DNA from: Warburgia ugandensis | Lineage: Eukaryota > Streptophyta > Magnoliopsida > Canellales > Canellaceae | Length of the DNA: 64,000 nucleotides | Direction: 5' to 3' | Assembly: GCA_035236585.1 (NCBI GenBank) | Contig: CP141139.1 | Coordinates: 50,289,217 to 50,353,216 of the forward strand | Shown: piece after piece, positions 12,566-23,919 of the stretch | Position numbering within the stretch: the stretch's first letter is position 1 | Layout: every line of letters begins with the position of its first letter | Position numbers and translations under genes: made by a program | Notes under the pieces: model-generated | Told to the model about the DNA's origin: nothing | Databases searched by the model: none | What the model saw: only the letters and a program-made list of their open reading frames with translations

Positions 12566-13870
12566 ATGGCTGAAGCACCAACAGAGATATAGCACAAAGA
12601 CTATTAGAGATTTTTGTGCGCTGCTCCAACTTAATACCTCATCTTGCATAGCTTTACTTCCCATAATGCTGACCACTTCGAGTTAAAGTCGGGAGTAATT
12701 CAATTATTCCCTACTTTTTATGGTTGAGACTGAGACGACCCATACCTACATATCAAGGAGTCCTTGATATTTGTGCCACATTTAGGTTCTAAAGTTTTTT
12801 GGATGATTTGATTATGCTTAGGTTATTCCCATTCTCACTTAAGGACAAAGCCAAATCATGGCTTAATTCCTTGGAGGTAGGTTCCATAAATAAATGAGAC
12901 CAATTGTCTAAGAAGTTTTTGAACAAGTTCTTCCCTATTCACAAAACAAATGCCCTGTGTCATGAAATTAAAATTTTCCAACAAAGGGATGATGAACAAT
13001 ATTACAAATGTTGGGAATGGTGGGATGAAGAGCTGCAAAAATTTCCTCACCATGGATTTGAGAAATGGCAGCAAGTTCAATACTTCTATGAGGCATTGAC
13101 GCTTGAAAATAGGCAAATGATAGATGCAGCTAGTGGAGGGACCCTCATGTTAAAAGATGAAAGTAAGGCATGGGAATTCTTTCAAACTATAGCCAATAAT
13201 TCTCAGCAATGGGATTATTCAAATAGGAGAGAAAGCACTAACCAGCCCACTAAGAAAGGAGATATCTATGAGATAGGAGTGCATATTGATCTATCCTATA
13301 AGCTCGACTCTGTAGCTAAAAAATTAGGTCGAAGAATGGACAATCTTGAAAATATGTTTCAATCTTTCATGGGTGCTACATTATCCCAAAAACCTCCACA
13401 AGAAGTATGTGCTACTTGTTCTAGTCCATCCCATTTAACCTCAGCTTGTCCATCTAATAAAGTATTCCCTGAATATCTTATAGACTAAGTCTATGCTTTG
13501 AATGCATATCGCCAGCCTAGCAACAACCCATATTCTGAGACCTACAACCTTAGATGGGCTAGGAATCCCAATTCCCTTATCCAAAACTTTCCTCTTAGAA
13601 CTATAGTTCCCCATCAGCTACTGGGCTTTCAACAACCTCTACAACAAAAGAAACCATATTCAGAGGAAAACATCTATACGATGCTGGAAAAAATTGTAAA
13701 AGGTAACGATTACACTAGAAAGGCCTTACAGCAATTGTAAAATGAGAGTAGACAGCTAGCCAATGTCAACTCTCAAGCCATAGCCAAGTTAGAGATGCAA
13801 GTAAGCCAATTATCTGCTAAATTACATAATACAGGAAAGTGTCAATTTCCTAGTCAACCCATCCCTAACC
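12566..13870 (+). pseudogene. gag of element A (Athila-like), broken
   Basis: Likely start at 12566 (ATG GCT GAA). The first 330 bp hold several stops and shifts but still read the capsid text (SGVIQLFPTFYG, FPFSLKDKAKSW). A 194-residue open segment at 12904-13488 covers the capsid C-terminus, from KKFLNKFFP to a zinc knuckle CATCSSPSHLTSAC (spacing C-2-C-4-H-4-C). After a stop an 80-residue segment (13498-13740) and shorter pieces continue to about 13870. The product would be the nucleocapsid and capsid proteins that coat element RNA. It carries at least five in-frame stops, so no full Gag can be made. Its zinc knuckle and flanks resemble gag of element B at 52373-52410. Confidence 0.85.
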
Positions 13871-14268
13871 TTAAGGGTTAATTTGAGATAGGATCAAGTT
13901 CTCAAAACCTTAACCCTCATGAGCATGCCAAGTCCATAACCACCCTTAGGAGTGGTCGTTAGATAGATAACGAAGAAGGGTAGGCTAAGGAAACTATAGA
14001 GGAAAAAGAGGCAACAAGAATATAAGAAAAAGAAAAAAGACAGAACAACCTTGTAGAACCTATAGTGGAGGCACCATATGAGCCTAAAGCCCCCTTTCCC
14101 CAATTACTAAATAAAGCTAGGAAGGGATGAAACTTCAATGAGTTAATGGAGGTATTTAAACATGTACAAATCAATATACCATTGCTCAATGCAATTAAAG
14201 ACATCCCTACCTATGCCAAATTCTCAAAAGAGCTATGTATAATAAAGTGAAAGCTTAATGTGTAAAAG
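13871..14268 (+). pseudogene. gag-protease linker of element A
   Basis: A continuation of the gag reading frame with stops. It has a TTLRSGR block near 13945, an acidic lysine-rich stretch, a PFPQLL block near 14095, and the LMEVFKHVQINIP block that precedes protease in Athila-type polyproteins. It is single copy: the reversed duplicate of protease at 18959 stops exactly where this linker ends, so the inverted duplication starts after it. Confidence 0.65.
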
Positions 14269-14298
14269 AAAGCCTTCCTCACCATACAGGCGAGCTCT

Positions 14299-14859
14299 TT
14301 GATTCAACACAAGACCCCACCAAAGTTTAGAGACCCAGGATGTCCTACAACCACTTGTATCATTGGAGATCATGTCATAGATAGGGCACTTCTTGACTTA
14401 GGGGCTAGTGTTAACTTGTTGCCAGACTGTTATGATCAACTAAAATTGAGTGAGTTAAAACCAACCACTACCACCCTGCAATTAGCTAATAGATCTATCA
14501 AGATACCTCATGGTTTGGTTGAAGATGTTATGATACAGGTGGATAAGTTTTATTACCCTGTTGATTTCATTGTGCTAAACACCCAATCTATATTTGATGT
14601 TGGTAGTCAAATCCCAATCATCCTTAGAAGTCCATTCTTGGCAACGTCCAACGCCATTATTAACTGTAGGAATGGTGTCATGAAACTCTCATTCAACAAC
14701 ATGAAGGTTAAGCTTAATTCTTATAATGTCAATCAACAACATTTAGACCTCAATGATCCCTGTGATGTCAACTTGATAGAGAGTTTAATTAATGAGATTC
14801 ATTCACCATTGTCCATCTCGGACTCACTAGAGGCTTGTCTGGTGAACTTTAATGGATAA
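14299..14859 (+). pseudogene. Protease domain, forward copy
   Basis: A retropepsin-like aspartic protease. This 186-residue open segment starts shortly after the duplication boundary. The active-site region reads LLDLGASVNLLP, where Athila-type proteases have D-[LST]-G-A-S. A second conserved block is IPIILRSPFLAT, normally ILGRPFLAT, so the G-R pair is changed to R-S here. The reversed copy keeps ILGRPFLA. It would mature the Gag-Pol polyprotein. The open segment ends at a stop at 14857-14859. Confidence 0.85.
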
Positions 14860-14865
14860 TTTGAT

Positions 14866-16520
14866 ATAGACAAGTCTATTAAGGAGGTAAACAATCTTTT
14901 AGATGTTACACCAATCATGGATACCTCTAAGTGGGGTCCTTATGTAGAACCACTCCTACTGTCTAAATCTGTTCCCATACCCTCAATAGAGCAACCACCA
15001 TCTTTGGAGCTAAAACCCTTGCCTGATAACTTGAAATATTCATACTTAGACCCAGATGAAACCTTACCTGTAATAATAGCATTAGATTTAGATAAAGAAC
15101 AGGAGGGTAAGCTTTTAGATGTTCTTAAGGAACATAAAACTGCTCTAGGGTGGACAATAGTAGACATAAAAGGGATAAGTCCAACTGTATGCATGCATAG
15201 GATACATCTAGAAGAAAATGCAAAACCTTCTAGGGAAACTCAAAGGTGACTGAACTCCCACATGAAGGATGTAGTTAAAGATGAAGTCCTAAAGCTTTTA
15301 GATGTTAGCGTCATATACCCTATCTCTGATAGCACTTGGGTCATCCTTGTTCAGGTTGTACATAAGAAATCTGGGGTCACGGTAGTGAAAAAAAATTAGG
15401 ATAACGAGCTAGTCCCCACTCGCATGACCATTGGGTGGAGAGTTTGTATTAACTATCAAAAGTTGAATGTGGTCACAAGGAAAGATCATTTTCCTCTACC
15501 TTTCATTGACAAAATGCTAAAGAGGTTAGCCGGCCATAGCTATTACTATTTTCTGGATGGATATTTCATTTACAACCAAATTCCTACATCACCAGAGAAT
15601 TAGGAGAAGACCACCTTCACCTGCCCTTTTAGAACCTTCGCCTACAGACATATTCCTTTTAGGCTTTGTAACAGTCCAGCTACATTTCAAAGGTGTATGT
15701 TAAGCATTTTCTCAGACATGGTAGAAAGATTCCTTGAGGTGTTTATGGATGACTTCTCAGTATATGGGTCATCATTTGATGAGTGCTTGCACCACTTGAA
15801 GTTAGTCCTTGTAAGGTGTCAGGAGAAGAATCTTGTCTTAAATTGGGAAAAGTGTCATTTTATGCTATGGAGTGGGATAGTATTAGGCCACATAATATCA
15901 CCTAATGGGATAGAAATCGATAAGGTAAAAGTGGATTTAATAGCCAACCTTCTTCCACCAAGGATGGCAAAAGAAATTCGCTCCTTTTTAAGACATGCTA
16001 GATTTTACAAACAATTCATCAAAGATTTTAGCAAAATTGCCAAACCCCTATGTAATTTACTTACAAAGGAGGCCATTATTGACTTTGATGAAGATTGTAA
16101 GAAAGCATTTGAGCGACTTAAGGCCCATTGGAGCTATTTTGGAGTAGTGCATTGATAAACTTTCCCATATGATATATTACACTAGTAAAACACTAAATGA
16201 TGAGCAACTCAACTATTCCACTACTGAGAAAGAGTTGTTAGCTGTAGTGTTTGCTTTGAATAAGTTTAGATCTTACCTGTAGGGTCTAAAGTTATAGTAT
16301 ACTCAAATCACACAGCCTTAAAGTACCTCCTTTTTAAAAAGGATGCAAAACCTATGTTGATCTGTTGGATACTACTACTACAAGAGTTTGACTTAGAAAT
16401 TAGGGACAACAAAGGTTGAGAAAATGTAGTAGCAGATCACTTATCCAGATTAGTAGTGGAGCACACTAGCGATCAAGGGCCTATAACTGAGTCATTCCCA
16501 GATGAATAGTTATTGCATGT
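14866..16520 (+). pseudogene. RT-RNase H, forward copy, broken
   Basis: Reverse transcriptase with the linker region (14917-15249), palm motifs (INYQKLN near 15450, YYYFLDGYF near 15545) and the catalytic FMDDF at about 15744-15756, followed by GHIISPNGIEIDK. There are stops near 15247, 15397, 15601 and 16153. The best open segment is 152 residues (15697-16155). After about 16120 the RNase H N-terminal part with its first catalytic Asp is deleted, and the text resumes with the ASKTLND/QLNYSTTEKELL block near 16180, NVVADHLSRL near 16430 and PHHWTK near 16577. The copy is more decayed than its reversed partner. Confidence 0.88.
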
Positions 16521-16592
16521 TTCCCAGTAACCTTGGTATGGAAATATTGTTAATTATCTTGTTACAGGACAAATGCCTCATCATTGGACCAA

Positions 16593-16634
16593 GTAAAATA
16601 TCTAACCTCAGTTAAAAATATCTTTTTGTCTTGT
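16593..16634 (-). other. 42-bp spacer at the centre of the palindrome
   Basis: Read on the minus strand, this spacer continues the coding text of the reversed copy in frame (after TK, the residues QDKKIFLTEVRYF), which is the normal RNase H-integrase linker of the family. It therefore belongs to the reversed copy, and the fold-back breakpoint is at 16592/16593. It would form the loop of a hairpin RNA. Confidence 0.75.
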
Positions 16635-16699
16635 TTGGTCTAATGATGAGGCATTTGTCCTGTAATAAGATAATTAACAATATCTCCATACCAAGGTAA

Positions 16700-18032
16700 C
16701 TAGGAAACATGCAATAATTGTTCATTTGGGAATGACTCAATTATAGGCCCTTGACCGTTAGTGTGCTCCACCACTAATCTGAACAAGTGATCTGCTACTA
16801 CATTTTCTGAGCCTTTCTTATCCCTAATTTTTATGTCAAACTCTTGTAGTAGTAGTATCCAATGGATCGACCTAGGTTTTACATCCTTTTTAGAAAGGAG
16901 GCACTTTAAGGCTGCATGATTTGAGTATACTATAACTTTAGACCCTAACAGGTAAGATCTAAACTTATTCAAAGCAAACAGTACATCTAACAACTCTTTC
17001 TTAGTAGTGGAATAGTTGAGTTGTGCATCATTTAGTGTTTTACTAGCGTAATATATCACATGGGGAAGTTTATCAATGCGCTGCCCCAAAACAGCTCCAA
17101 TAGGCCTTAAGTTGCTCAAATGCTTTCTTATAATCTTCATCAAAGTCAATAGTGGCCTCCTTTGCAAGTAAATTACATAGGGGCTTGGCAATTTTGTTAA
17201 AATCTTTGATGAATCGTCTGTAAAAGCTAGCATATCCTAAAATGGAGAGAATTTCTTTTACTGTCCTTAGTGGAGGAAGGTTGGATATTAAATCCACTTT
17301 TGCCTTATCAACTTTTATCCCATTAGGTGATATTATGTGGCATAATACTATCCCACTCTGTACCATAAAATGGCACTTTTCCCAATTTAAGACAAGATTC
17401 TTCTCCTGACACCTTACAAGGACTAACTTCAAGTGGTGCAGGCACTCATCAAATGATGACCCAAATACTAAGAAGTCATCCATAAACACCTCAAGGAATC
17501 TTTTTACAATGTCTGAGAAAATGCTTAACATGCACCTTGGAAATGTAGATGGACTATTACAAAGCCCAAAAGGCATACGTCTATAAGCGAAGGTTCCAAA
17601 AGGGCAAGTGAAGGTGGTCTTCTCCTGATCCTCTAGTGCTGTAGGAATTTGGTTGTAATCAAAATATCCATCTAGAAAATAGTAATAGCTATGTTTAGCT
17701 AACCTCTCTAGCATTTGGTCAATGAAAGGTAGAGGAAAATGATCTTTCCTTGTGACTACATTCAACTTTTGATAGTTAATACAAACTCTCCACCCAATGA
17801 TCATGAGGGTGGGGACTAGCTCATTATCCTCATTTTTTACTACTGTAACCCCAGATTTCTTAGGTACAACCTGAACAAGGCTGACCCAAGTACTATTAGA
17901 GATAGGATATATGATGCCAACATCTAAATGCTTTAGGACTTCATCTCTAACCACACCCTTCATGTGGGGGTTCAGTCTCCTTTGAGTTTCCCTAGAAGGT
18001 TTTGCATTTTCTTCTAGATGTATCCTATGCAT
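16700..18032 (-). pseudogene. RT-RNase H, reversed copy, largely open
   Basis: A 319-residue open segment (17073-18032) covers the whole RT palm: HRIHLEENAKPSRE at the start, INYQKLN, FHF/LDGYFDYNQIP, MPFGLCNSPSTF, the catalytic FMDDF (about 17472-17490) and ISPNGIKVDKAK. A 177-residue segment (16700-17233) overlaps it in another frame and covers the connection and RNase H, from [19 protein letters not shown] to [10 protein letters not shown]. The RNase H N-terminal part with the first catalytic Asp is missing at the same junction as in the forward copy. It lies opposite to the element's own transcription, so it is not expressed as protein from the LTR. Confidence 0.88.
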
Positions 18033-18122
18033 GCATACGGTTGGACTTATCCCTTTTATATCTACTATTGTCTACCTTAGAGCAGTTTTATGTTTCTTAA
18101 GAACATCTAAAAGCTTACCCTC

Positions 18123-18938
18123 CTATTCTTTATCTAAATCTGATGCTATTATTACAGGTAAGGTTTCATCTGGGCCTAGGTATGAATATTTCAAGTTATC
18201 AGGCAAGAGTTTTAGGTCCAAAGACAGTGGTTGCTCCATCGATGGTATGGGAACAGATTTAGGTGGTGGGAGTGGTTCCACATAAGGACCACACTTAGAG
18301 GTATTCATGATTGGTGCAACATCTAAAAGATTGTTTACCTCCTTAATAGACTTGTCTATATCAAATTATCCATTAAAGTGCATTAGACAAGCCTCTAGTG
18401 GGTCCGAGATGGATAATGATGAATGAATCTCATTAATTAAATTCTCTATCAAGTTGACATCACAGGGATCATCAAGGTCTAAATGTTGTTGAACAGCATT
18501 AAAATCATTAAGCTTAACCTTCATGTTGCCGAATGAGAGTTTCATTACACCATTCCTATAGTTAATAATGGAGTTGGACATTGCCAAGAATGGACGTCCA
18601 AGGATGACTGGGATTTGACTACCAGGATCGGATATAGGTTGGGTGTTTAGCACAATGAAATCAACAAGGTAGTAAAGTTTATCCACCTGTATTAAGACAT
18701 CTTCAACCAAACCACAAGGTATCTTGACAGATCTATCAGCTAATTGCAGGGTGGTAGTGGTTGCTTTTAAATCACTCAGTTTTAGTTGCTCATAGATAGA
18801 GTTTGGCAACAAGTTAACACTAGCACCTAAGTTAAGAAGTGCCCTATCTATGACATGATCTCCAATGACGCAAGTGATTGTAGGACTTCCTGAGTCTCTA
18901 AACTTTGGTGGGGTCTTGTGTTGAATCAAAGAGCTCAC
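18123..18938 (-). pseudogene. Protease and pro-RT linker, reversed copy
   Basis: Protease open segment of 190 residues at 18366-18938, starting SSLIQHKTPPKF. The active-site region is LLNLGASVNLLP, so the catalytic Asp of the D-[LST]-G-A triad is Asn in this copy. The ILGRPFLAMSNSII block is intact. A 61-residue segment at 18123-18308 is the linker to RT (GPYVEPLPPPKSVPIP). The forward copy has Asp at the active site but a damaged ILGRPF block, so the two copies carry different lesions. Confidence 0.85.
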
Positions 18939-18960
18939 CTGTTCAATGAGGAAGGCTTTA

Positions 18961-20035
18961 CATACCAGATAGTGAACATAATCAAATCACCTCCTTTTGC
19001 ATGATCATGCATGTGGGGGTCATTTCAGCCCTAGAAAGATAGTTGCAAAAATTTTACAGTGTGAATTTTATTGTCTTACCATATTTAAGGATGCACATGC
19101 TTACTACAAAGCATGTTTAAGGTGTCAAAGGTTAGGAAGTTTAAGAAGGAGACATATGATGCCCTTAAACTCAATCCTTGTCATAAAACCTTTTGATGTT
19201 TGGGGCATAGATTTTATGGGACCTTTTCCTAATTCTTTTAGAAATCTATACATCTTAGTGGGAGTGGACTACGTGTCCAAGTGGGTGGAGGCTATACCCT
19301 TCAAAACCAATGAACACAAGGTTGTGGTAAAAATTTTAAACGAAAATATTTTTGCATGGTTTAGTACTCCAAGAGCCATAATAAGTGATGGGGGAAAATA
19401 CTTTCATAATAGGGTGTTTGAGAATTTAATGAAAAAGTATGGTGTCAACCATAGGATAGCTACCCCATACCATCCTCAGACTAGTGGTCAAGTAGAGGTA
19501 TCTAATAGGGAAATAAAGCGGATTTTAAACGTATCCAAATAGGAAAGACTGGTCTCTGAGACTTATTGACACTTTATGGGTTTATCGTACAGCATATAAA
19601 ATGCCTATAGAAATGTCACCCAATCGTTTGGTCTATGGAAAGGCCTGCCACTTACCAGTAGAGTTAGAGCACAAGGCATATTGGGCTATCAAAAAGCTAA
19701 ATTTTGACTTAGATTCTGCTGGAACCCACAGAAAACTCCAACTCAATCAAATGAAGGCTGTACATGATAGACATATTTTAAGAAAATCCTTCATACCAAC
19801 TCAAATAGTCTTACTATATAATTCTAAATTGCATCTATTTCAAGGAAAACTTAGATCTAGATGGACCAGACCTTATATAGTATGCACAATCTATCGTCAT
19901 GGAGCCATCGAGATAGAAAAGGATGGAGAAATCCAAAAGGTCAATGGTCAAAGGTTAAAACCTTTCCTAGAACTGCTTGACCTTGAAATTGACGAGATCC
20001 TTTTAGAGACACCTGAGTATCATGATCCACCTTAG
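18961..20035 (+). pseudogene. Integrase of element A, frameshifted
   Basis: It starts with the linker text [12 protein letters not shown] just after the palindrome. A one-base loss just before the zinc-binding HDHACGGHF (18999-19025) shifts the frame. The 181-residue segment (18997-19542) has the H-H-C-C zinc domain (CLRCQRLG), the catalytic Asp in [10 protein letters not shown], the second in ISDGGKYF and Glu in [11 protein letters not shown], so the DDE triad is present. A second one-base shift near 19534 leads to a 144-residue segment (19601-20035) with the C-terminal part (SPNRLVYGKACHLPVELEHKA). It would insert element DNA. Two frameshifts disable it. There is no duplicate of integrase, so it lies outside the inverted segment. 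Confidence 0.88.
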
Positions 20036-21852
20036 ATTACCACTCCAAGAGCCTTGCAGCATATCATCATTGCACTCACCATTATGTCTGGCTGAAGACG
20101 TTAAACTTAACCCTTATTGGGAGGCAACCCAAGGGATTAGAGTCTACATCTCTCAACTTCCATATAGACTCCTCTGTTTTCAAACATTGGGGAGAATGTT
20201 TCATTCAAGTTGGGGGGTGTATATGCACATAGAGATTTTGAACTTTTTTTAGTTAAAAAAATAATAATAATAACAACAACAACAAAAAATTTGAAAATTT
20301 TTGGAATAAAAAGAAGAAGAAGTTTTAAAGTAAAGTTCCCTTACTGTGATGCGAATTGGATGTTTAGAATTTAGTAAATATACTATTTTGACCTCTTAAT
20401 GGGAATGTATATGATTAGTTTTGCATATCATTCATGTGTTGAAGCATTTCATGAAAGTTAATCTCGAAAACCATTTACACACAGCACATAATCAAGACTA
20501 ATATAGAGGTATAACTTAGAGACCCTGAGGAAAACCAGTGGAGACCTATAACCTAGTGAGAGTTTGAGACTATCTTCTTTTAGAGAGTTATAAGTAATTC
20601 CATAAATTCTTTGGTGTACCTGCATTAGTGTGATCTTGTTATCATTGTTTTGGTTAAACATCAAGAATAAATAGGAGTAATAGCTTTAATTTCAGAAATT
20701 TATTGAATTTGATAGGCTTTAAGAAACTTAGGAAATGATATAGGCCATCCTTGCTCAACCTAGAAACATAAAGCCTATCCAATATAGTATACCACTAGTT
20801 AGCTTTTTAAGCCTATTATTAAGCCTTTTCTTTCTTACCCCACTCACCTTAACCCAAAATAACCCAGTAAAAGAAATAACCACTACCTATCTTTAAAATG
20901 AGTAGAGTAGAAAAAATTCAAAAATAGGACAAAAAGTCAAAGAAGTGAGAAACATTAGTTGTCTTTCTTACAAAGAAGAAAAAAAAATTGAAAAAAAAAA
21001 AAAGAGAAAAGAAAGAGAAAGACCAAAATCTGAAAGACAAATTCACTTTAAGTACAAACCCAAAAGAAAAGTTGTCATATCAGATATTCATTGAAGACAT
21101 TCACTCAATTTTGAACCTTTGAAATCTTTATACCTTTTTTTTTCTAAACCTATCCTAAGCCTACATTTCGTCCTAATTAAAGAACTAGTGATCTTAGGTG
21201 AACATAGCCTTAAAGAGGAGATAAAAAGAGAGAATTAAGGTAAAAGACCCCTAATATTCTTGGTGATAACATCCACTCTTAAGGATCACTTTCCTTTTTC
21301 TCATGAGCATTTAAAAGAATTATGTAAACCATTAGCTTGTTGGATTTAATCACATAATGAGGAAAATATGTTTAAACCCCTTATATGAGAGTTTTATTTC
21401 TGAGTGTATATCTGTGAGGATTTGAGGTCAAGGCATATTTCCAATGGAATGTACGCATATCTAGTTAGAAGTCAAGATTTATGTGGCTGTACACACATAT
21501 GCACTCTGAGAAATAGCTCAAATAAAATGTATTTAATATGTGTATGATATGTAAAATTGTCAAATGCACTTCATTAAGTTGTGAGAAACTAGTAAAATTG
21601 CTAACGAATGAGGATTCTTTGAGATAAAATAGGAGGCTCGACCTTATTGAATTTTGTGGGTATATTAACTGCAAACCCTCACGAGGCCTAACTCATCCAC
21701 TATGAGTAACCTAGGGGTTAAGGGCTTGTTGCATGTGCTAAATGTAATCGTGAGTACCTACGAAAGTAGAACCTTGTACCAATTTTGTGTAAAATAGGTG
21801 GCTGCATGTTTTGCTCGGGACTAGCAAAATGCTGGTCGGGGGGTGCGTTAAG
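20036..21852 (+). other. 3' noncoding region of element A
   Basis: 1.8 kb without a credible gene. It begins with the family block tgggaggcaacccaa near 20118, then cattggggagaatgtttca followed by aagttggggggtg near 20190-20220, both also present in element B (53317-53353). After an AAC/AAT run and A-rich sequence (20240-21020), further blocks align with element B (20340-21840 against 53440-54905). No envelope-like frame was found. Confidence 0.6.
21836..21852 (+). other. Polypurine tract of element A
   Basis: tcggggggtgcgttaag directly before the 3' LTR. Element B has tgaggggtgtgttaag in the same place. It would prime plus-strand DNA synthesis. Confidence 0.65.
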
Positions 21853-22267
21853 TGTTTAATTTTGGCTAAAAGACCCCTAGTTTAGCATTTAATTAGACCA
21901 TCTAACACATTAATTTGGTAATTTTTTGGATAAAATATAAAAAATAGCGCAAATTGACCATCCAATCATAAATTGTCATAATTATCAATTAGATGATCAA
22001 TTGAGCTAAGTGGATGCTTAATGTATGGTTTAGATGACTCTAATCTAGTCTTTGGTTTTGCAGATCAACTAAAGGAGGGGTGGATGGCTCAGATTTAATT
22101 TCAATGGTGCAGATCAGTTTGAAGATCAATAAAGCAAGGGATGAATGGTTCCTAAAAGAAGAAGGTGTCTTAATAGAAGTGGAGTCCTAATTTGGAAGAG
22201 GAGGAAGTTTCCTAATAGGAAACTAAATCTTAAAGGAAAGAGGAGTAGAATTAGCAAGGGAAAAACT

Positions 22268-22274
22268 TATAAAG
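22268..22274 (+). promoter_or_regulatory. TATA box of 3' LTR, element A
   Basis: TATAAAG in the same context as at 9671. Transcripts started here would read into element C sequence downstream of 23919. Confidence 0.55.
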
Positions 22275-22627
22275 AGGGGAACTGTGAGAGTTGGAAAGGA
22301 GGTTTTAGGAGAGTTATGGTTTTTTTTCCTTTGCTTGCTTTTCTATTCTTCCTTAGGTTGTTTTCATTGTGTCTTTTACCATTCATTCAGTCTCTTATTT
22401 CCCTCTATCTCTCACGTTACTTTTTCTTGCAGCCTTACCATTCTTTTGCACTACTCTCCAATTCACCACACTAGGCTTCATTCCACCGCACCACTTTCCC
22501 TGCTTTCTTTTTGATCCAGTGCACAGCCTAGGAGGTGACTTTCAGAACTGTGCAACGGCACCATTCTTTCATCACCATACCCCATCTCCTTCATAGTTTC
22601 CTTCACTCCATTGCATCCTCCATTTTG

Positions 22628-22742
<115 letters not shown>

Positions 22743-23919
22743 ATTTGTTATGATCGTAAAACTCAGATGTCCAGCTCCACCCTCCACTGGTTGAACATGC
22801 AAACCAAGGTGCAACTTCAGCCCTCCATCTGTCTTTCTTAGATCGTTTCCCTCTCCCTTATCCTCCATCTTCACCACCCATCATCCCTCTTTTACCCACC
22901 ATGCTCCAGCACTCCCTCAGCCCTGCCTTCATCGCACCTCCTTTTCCACCAGCCAAGACCTCCCTCATCACCACCCGCACTAGATGACTTCCTGGGCCGC
23001 ACCTTTCCACTAGTTCAGCATAGCCTAGATCGTCCCAGTCGACAACGCACAAAAGACCTAGATCGTCCAGCTCTGCTCTAGACAATCCAACATCTCTGCA
23101 GCACCAGCCATCTCCTACATCCTCATCTTCTCCAATGGATTTGGAGTTTACAAGAGTTTTAAGGAAGTTTTGGGGAAAATTCCAGTTTTGCCCTTGGAAG
23201 AATATTTCAAATTACATTTTCTGTCTTGCTACTTTTACTATTCGCATTTTATGTTATTTTTGTTTTGATTATTCACATTCTATGTTATTCTATAGTTAAT
23301 CCAGGATCTATCTTATCTGTTACTGTTTAACCAAATCAAAGGTTTTGGTTTAACCACGAAAAAACTCTAATTTCTTGTTGGTTTTAATTTAGAATTTCAA
23401 TTAAATTTTCTAACATGTTTTTAGGATAGTTTCTTGTGTAAGTGTTGTTCTTGACCTTCAATTTGGGTTTTAAAAATAGATCTAAGCCATTAATTCTTAA
23501 ATTCTATAATTCGATTAGATCTCTAAAAATTTGATGAATCTAACAAATTCATTCGTCAGATCATTAATCCAAGATAGAATATATTGATGGAGCTTGATCA
23601 AGGTTTATGATACCAGAATTGAAGAATTGGACAGTATTTAAGATAGGGAATTAGAGTTTTCTTATTTTTTTCTAATTTTAGTTTTAGTTAAGGTTTTTTT
23701 TTTTTTCTATTCTTTCTGGAATTAGACCTCTGGAATTTCACTTTTAAACTAAAGATGAGGTCTAATTTCTTTTTGTTAATTATTTTTCAATTAATTTGAA
23801 TTTTAAATAATTAAAATTTATTAAAAACTCCAAAATCTTAAAGTGTGTCCCTGTGGGATCGACTTGTACTTGCATTAGCTATACCACAATAACCCATGCA
23901 CTTGCGAAAAACATTAATA

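Larger units (their letters stand above)
14269..16592 (+). repeat. Forward arm of internal inverted duplication (pro-RT-RH)
   Basis: This 2324-bp arm pairs with 16635-18959 read on the minus strand. The outer match ends at aaagccttcctca (14269) against the complement at 18959, and the inner match ends at gaccaa (16587-16592) against ttggtc (16635-16640). Hand alignment of about 335 bp (14917-15250 against 17975-18308) shows about 24 differences, or 93% identity. The arms can be followed continuously, with stops placed differently in each. Confidence 0.93.
16635..18959 (-). repeat. Reverse arm of internal inverted duplication (RH-RT-pro)
   Basis: The complementary arm to 14269-16592. It ends at 18959 (complement of aaagccttcctc), directly followed by the RNase H-integrase linker of the host element at 18961. 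Open segments in this arm are longer than in the forward arm: 177, 319 and 190 residues. Confidence 0.93.

Noticed and set aside
14269-18959. The palindrome as an assembly or sequencing fold-back artefact
   Set aside because: Artefactual fold-backs give nearly identical arms. Here the arms differ by about 7% with different stops and different active-site changes, and the outer end joins coherent integrase linker sequence. The junctions still deserve a long-read check.
20022-20252. A 76-residue open frame after integrase as an envelope-like gene
   Set aside because: It overlaps conserved noncoding blocks that also follow gag in element B, and has no signal peptide or membrane segment.
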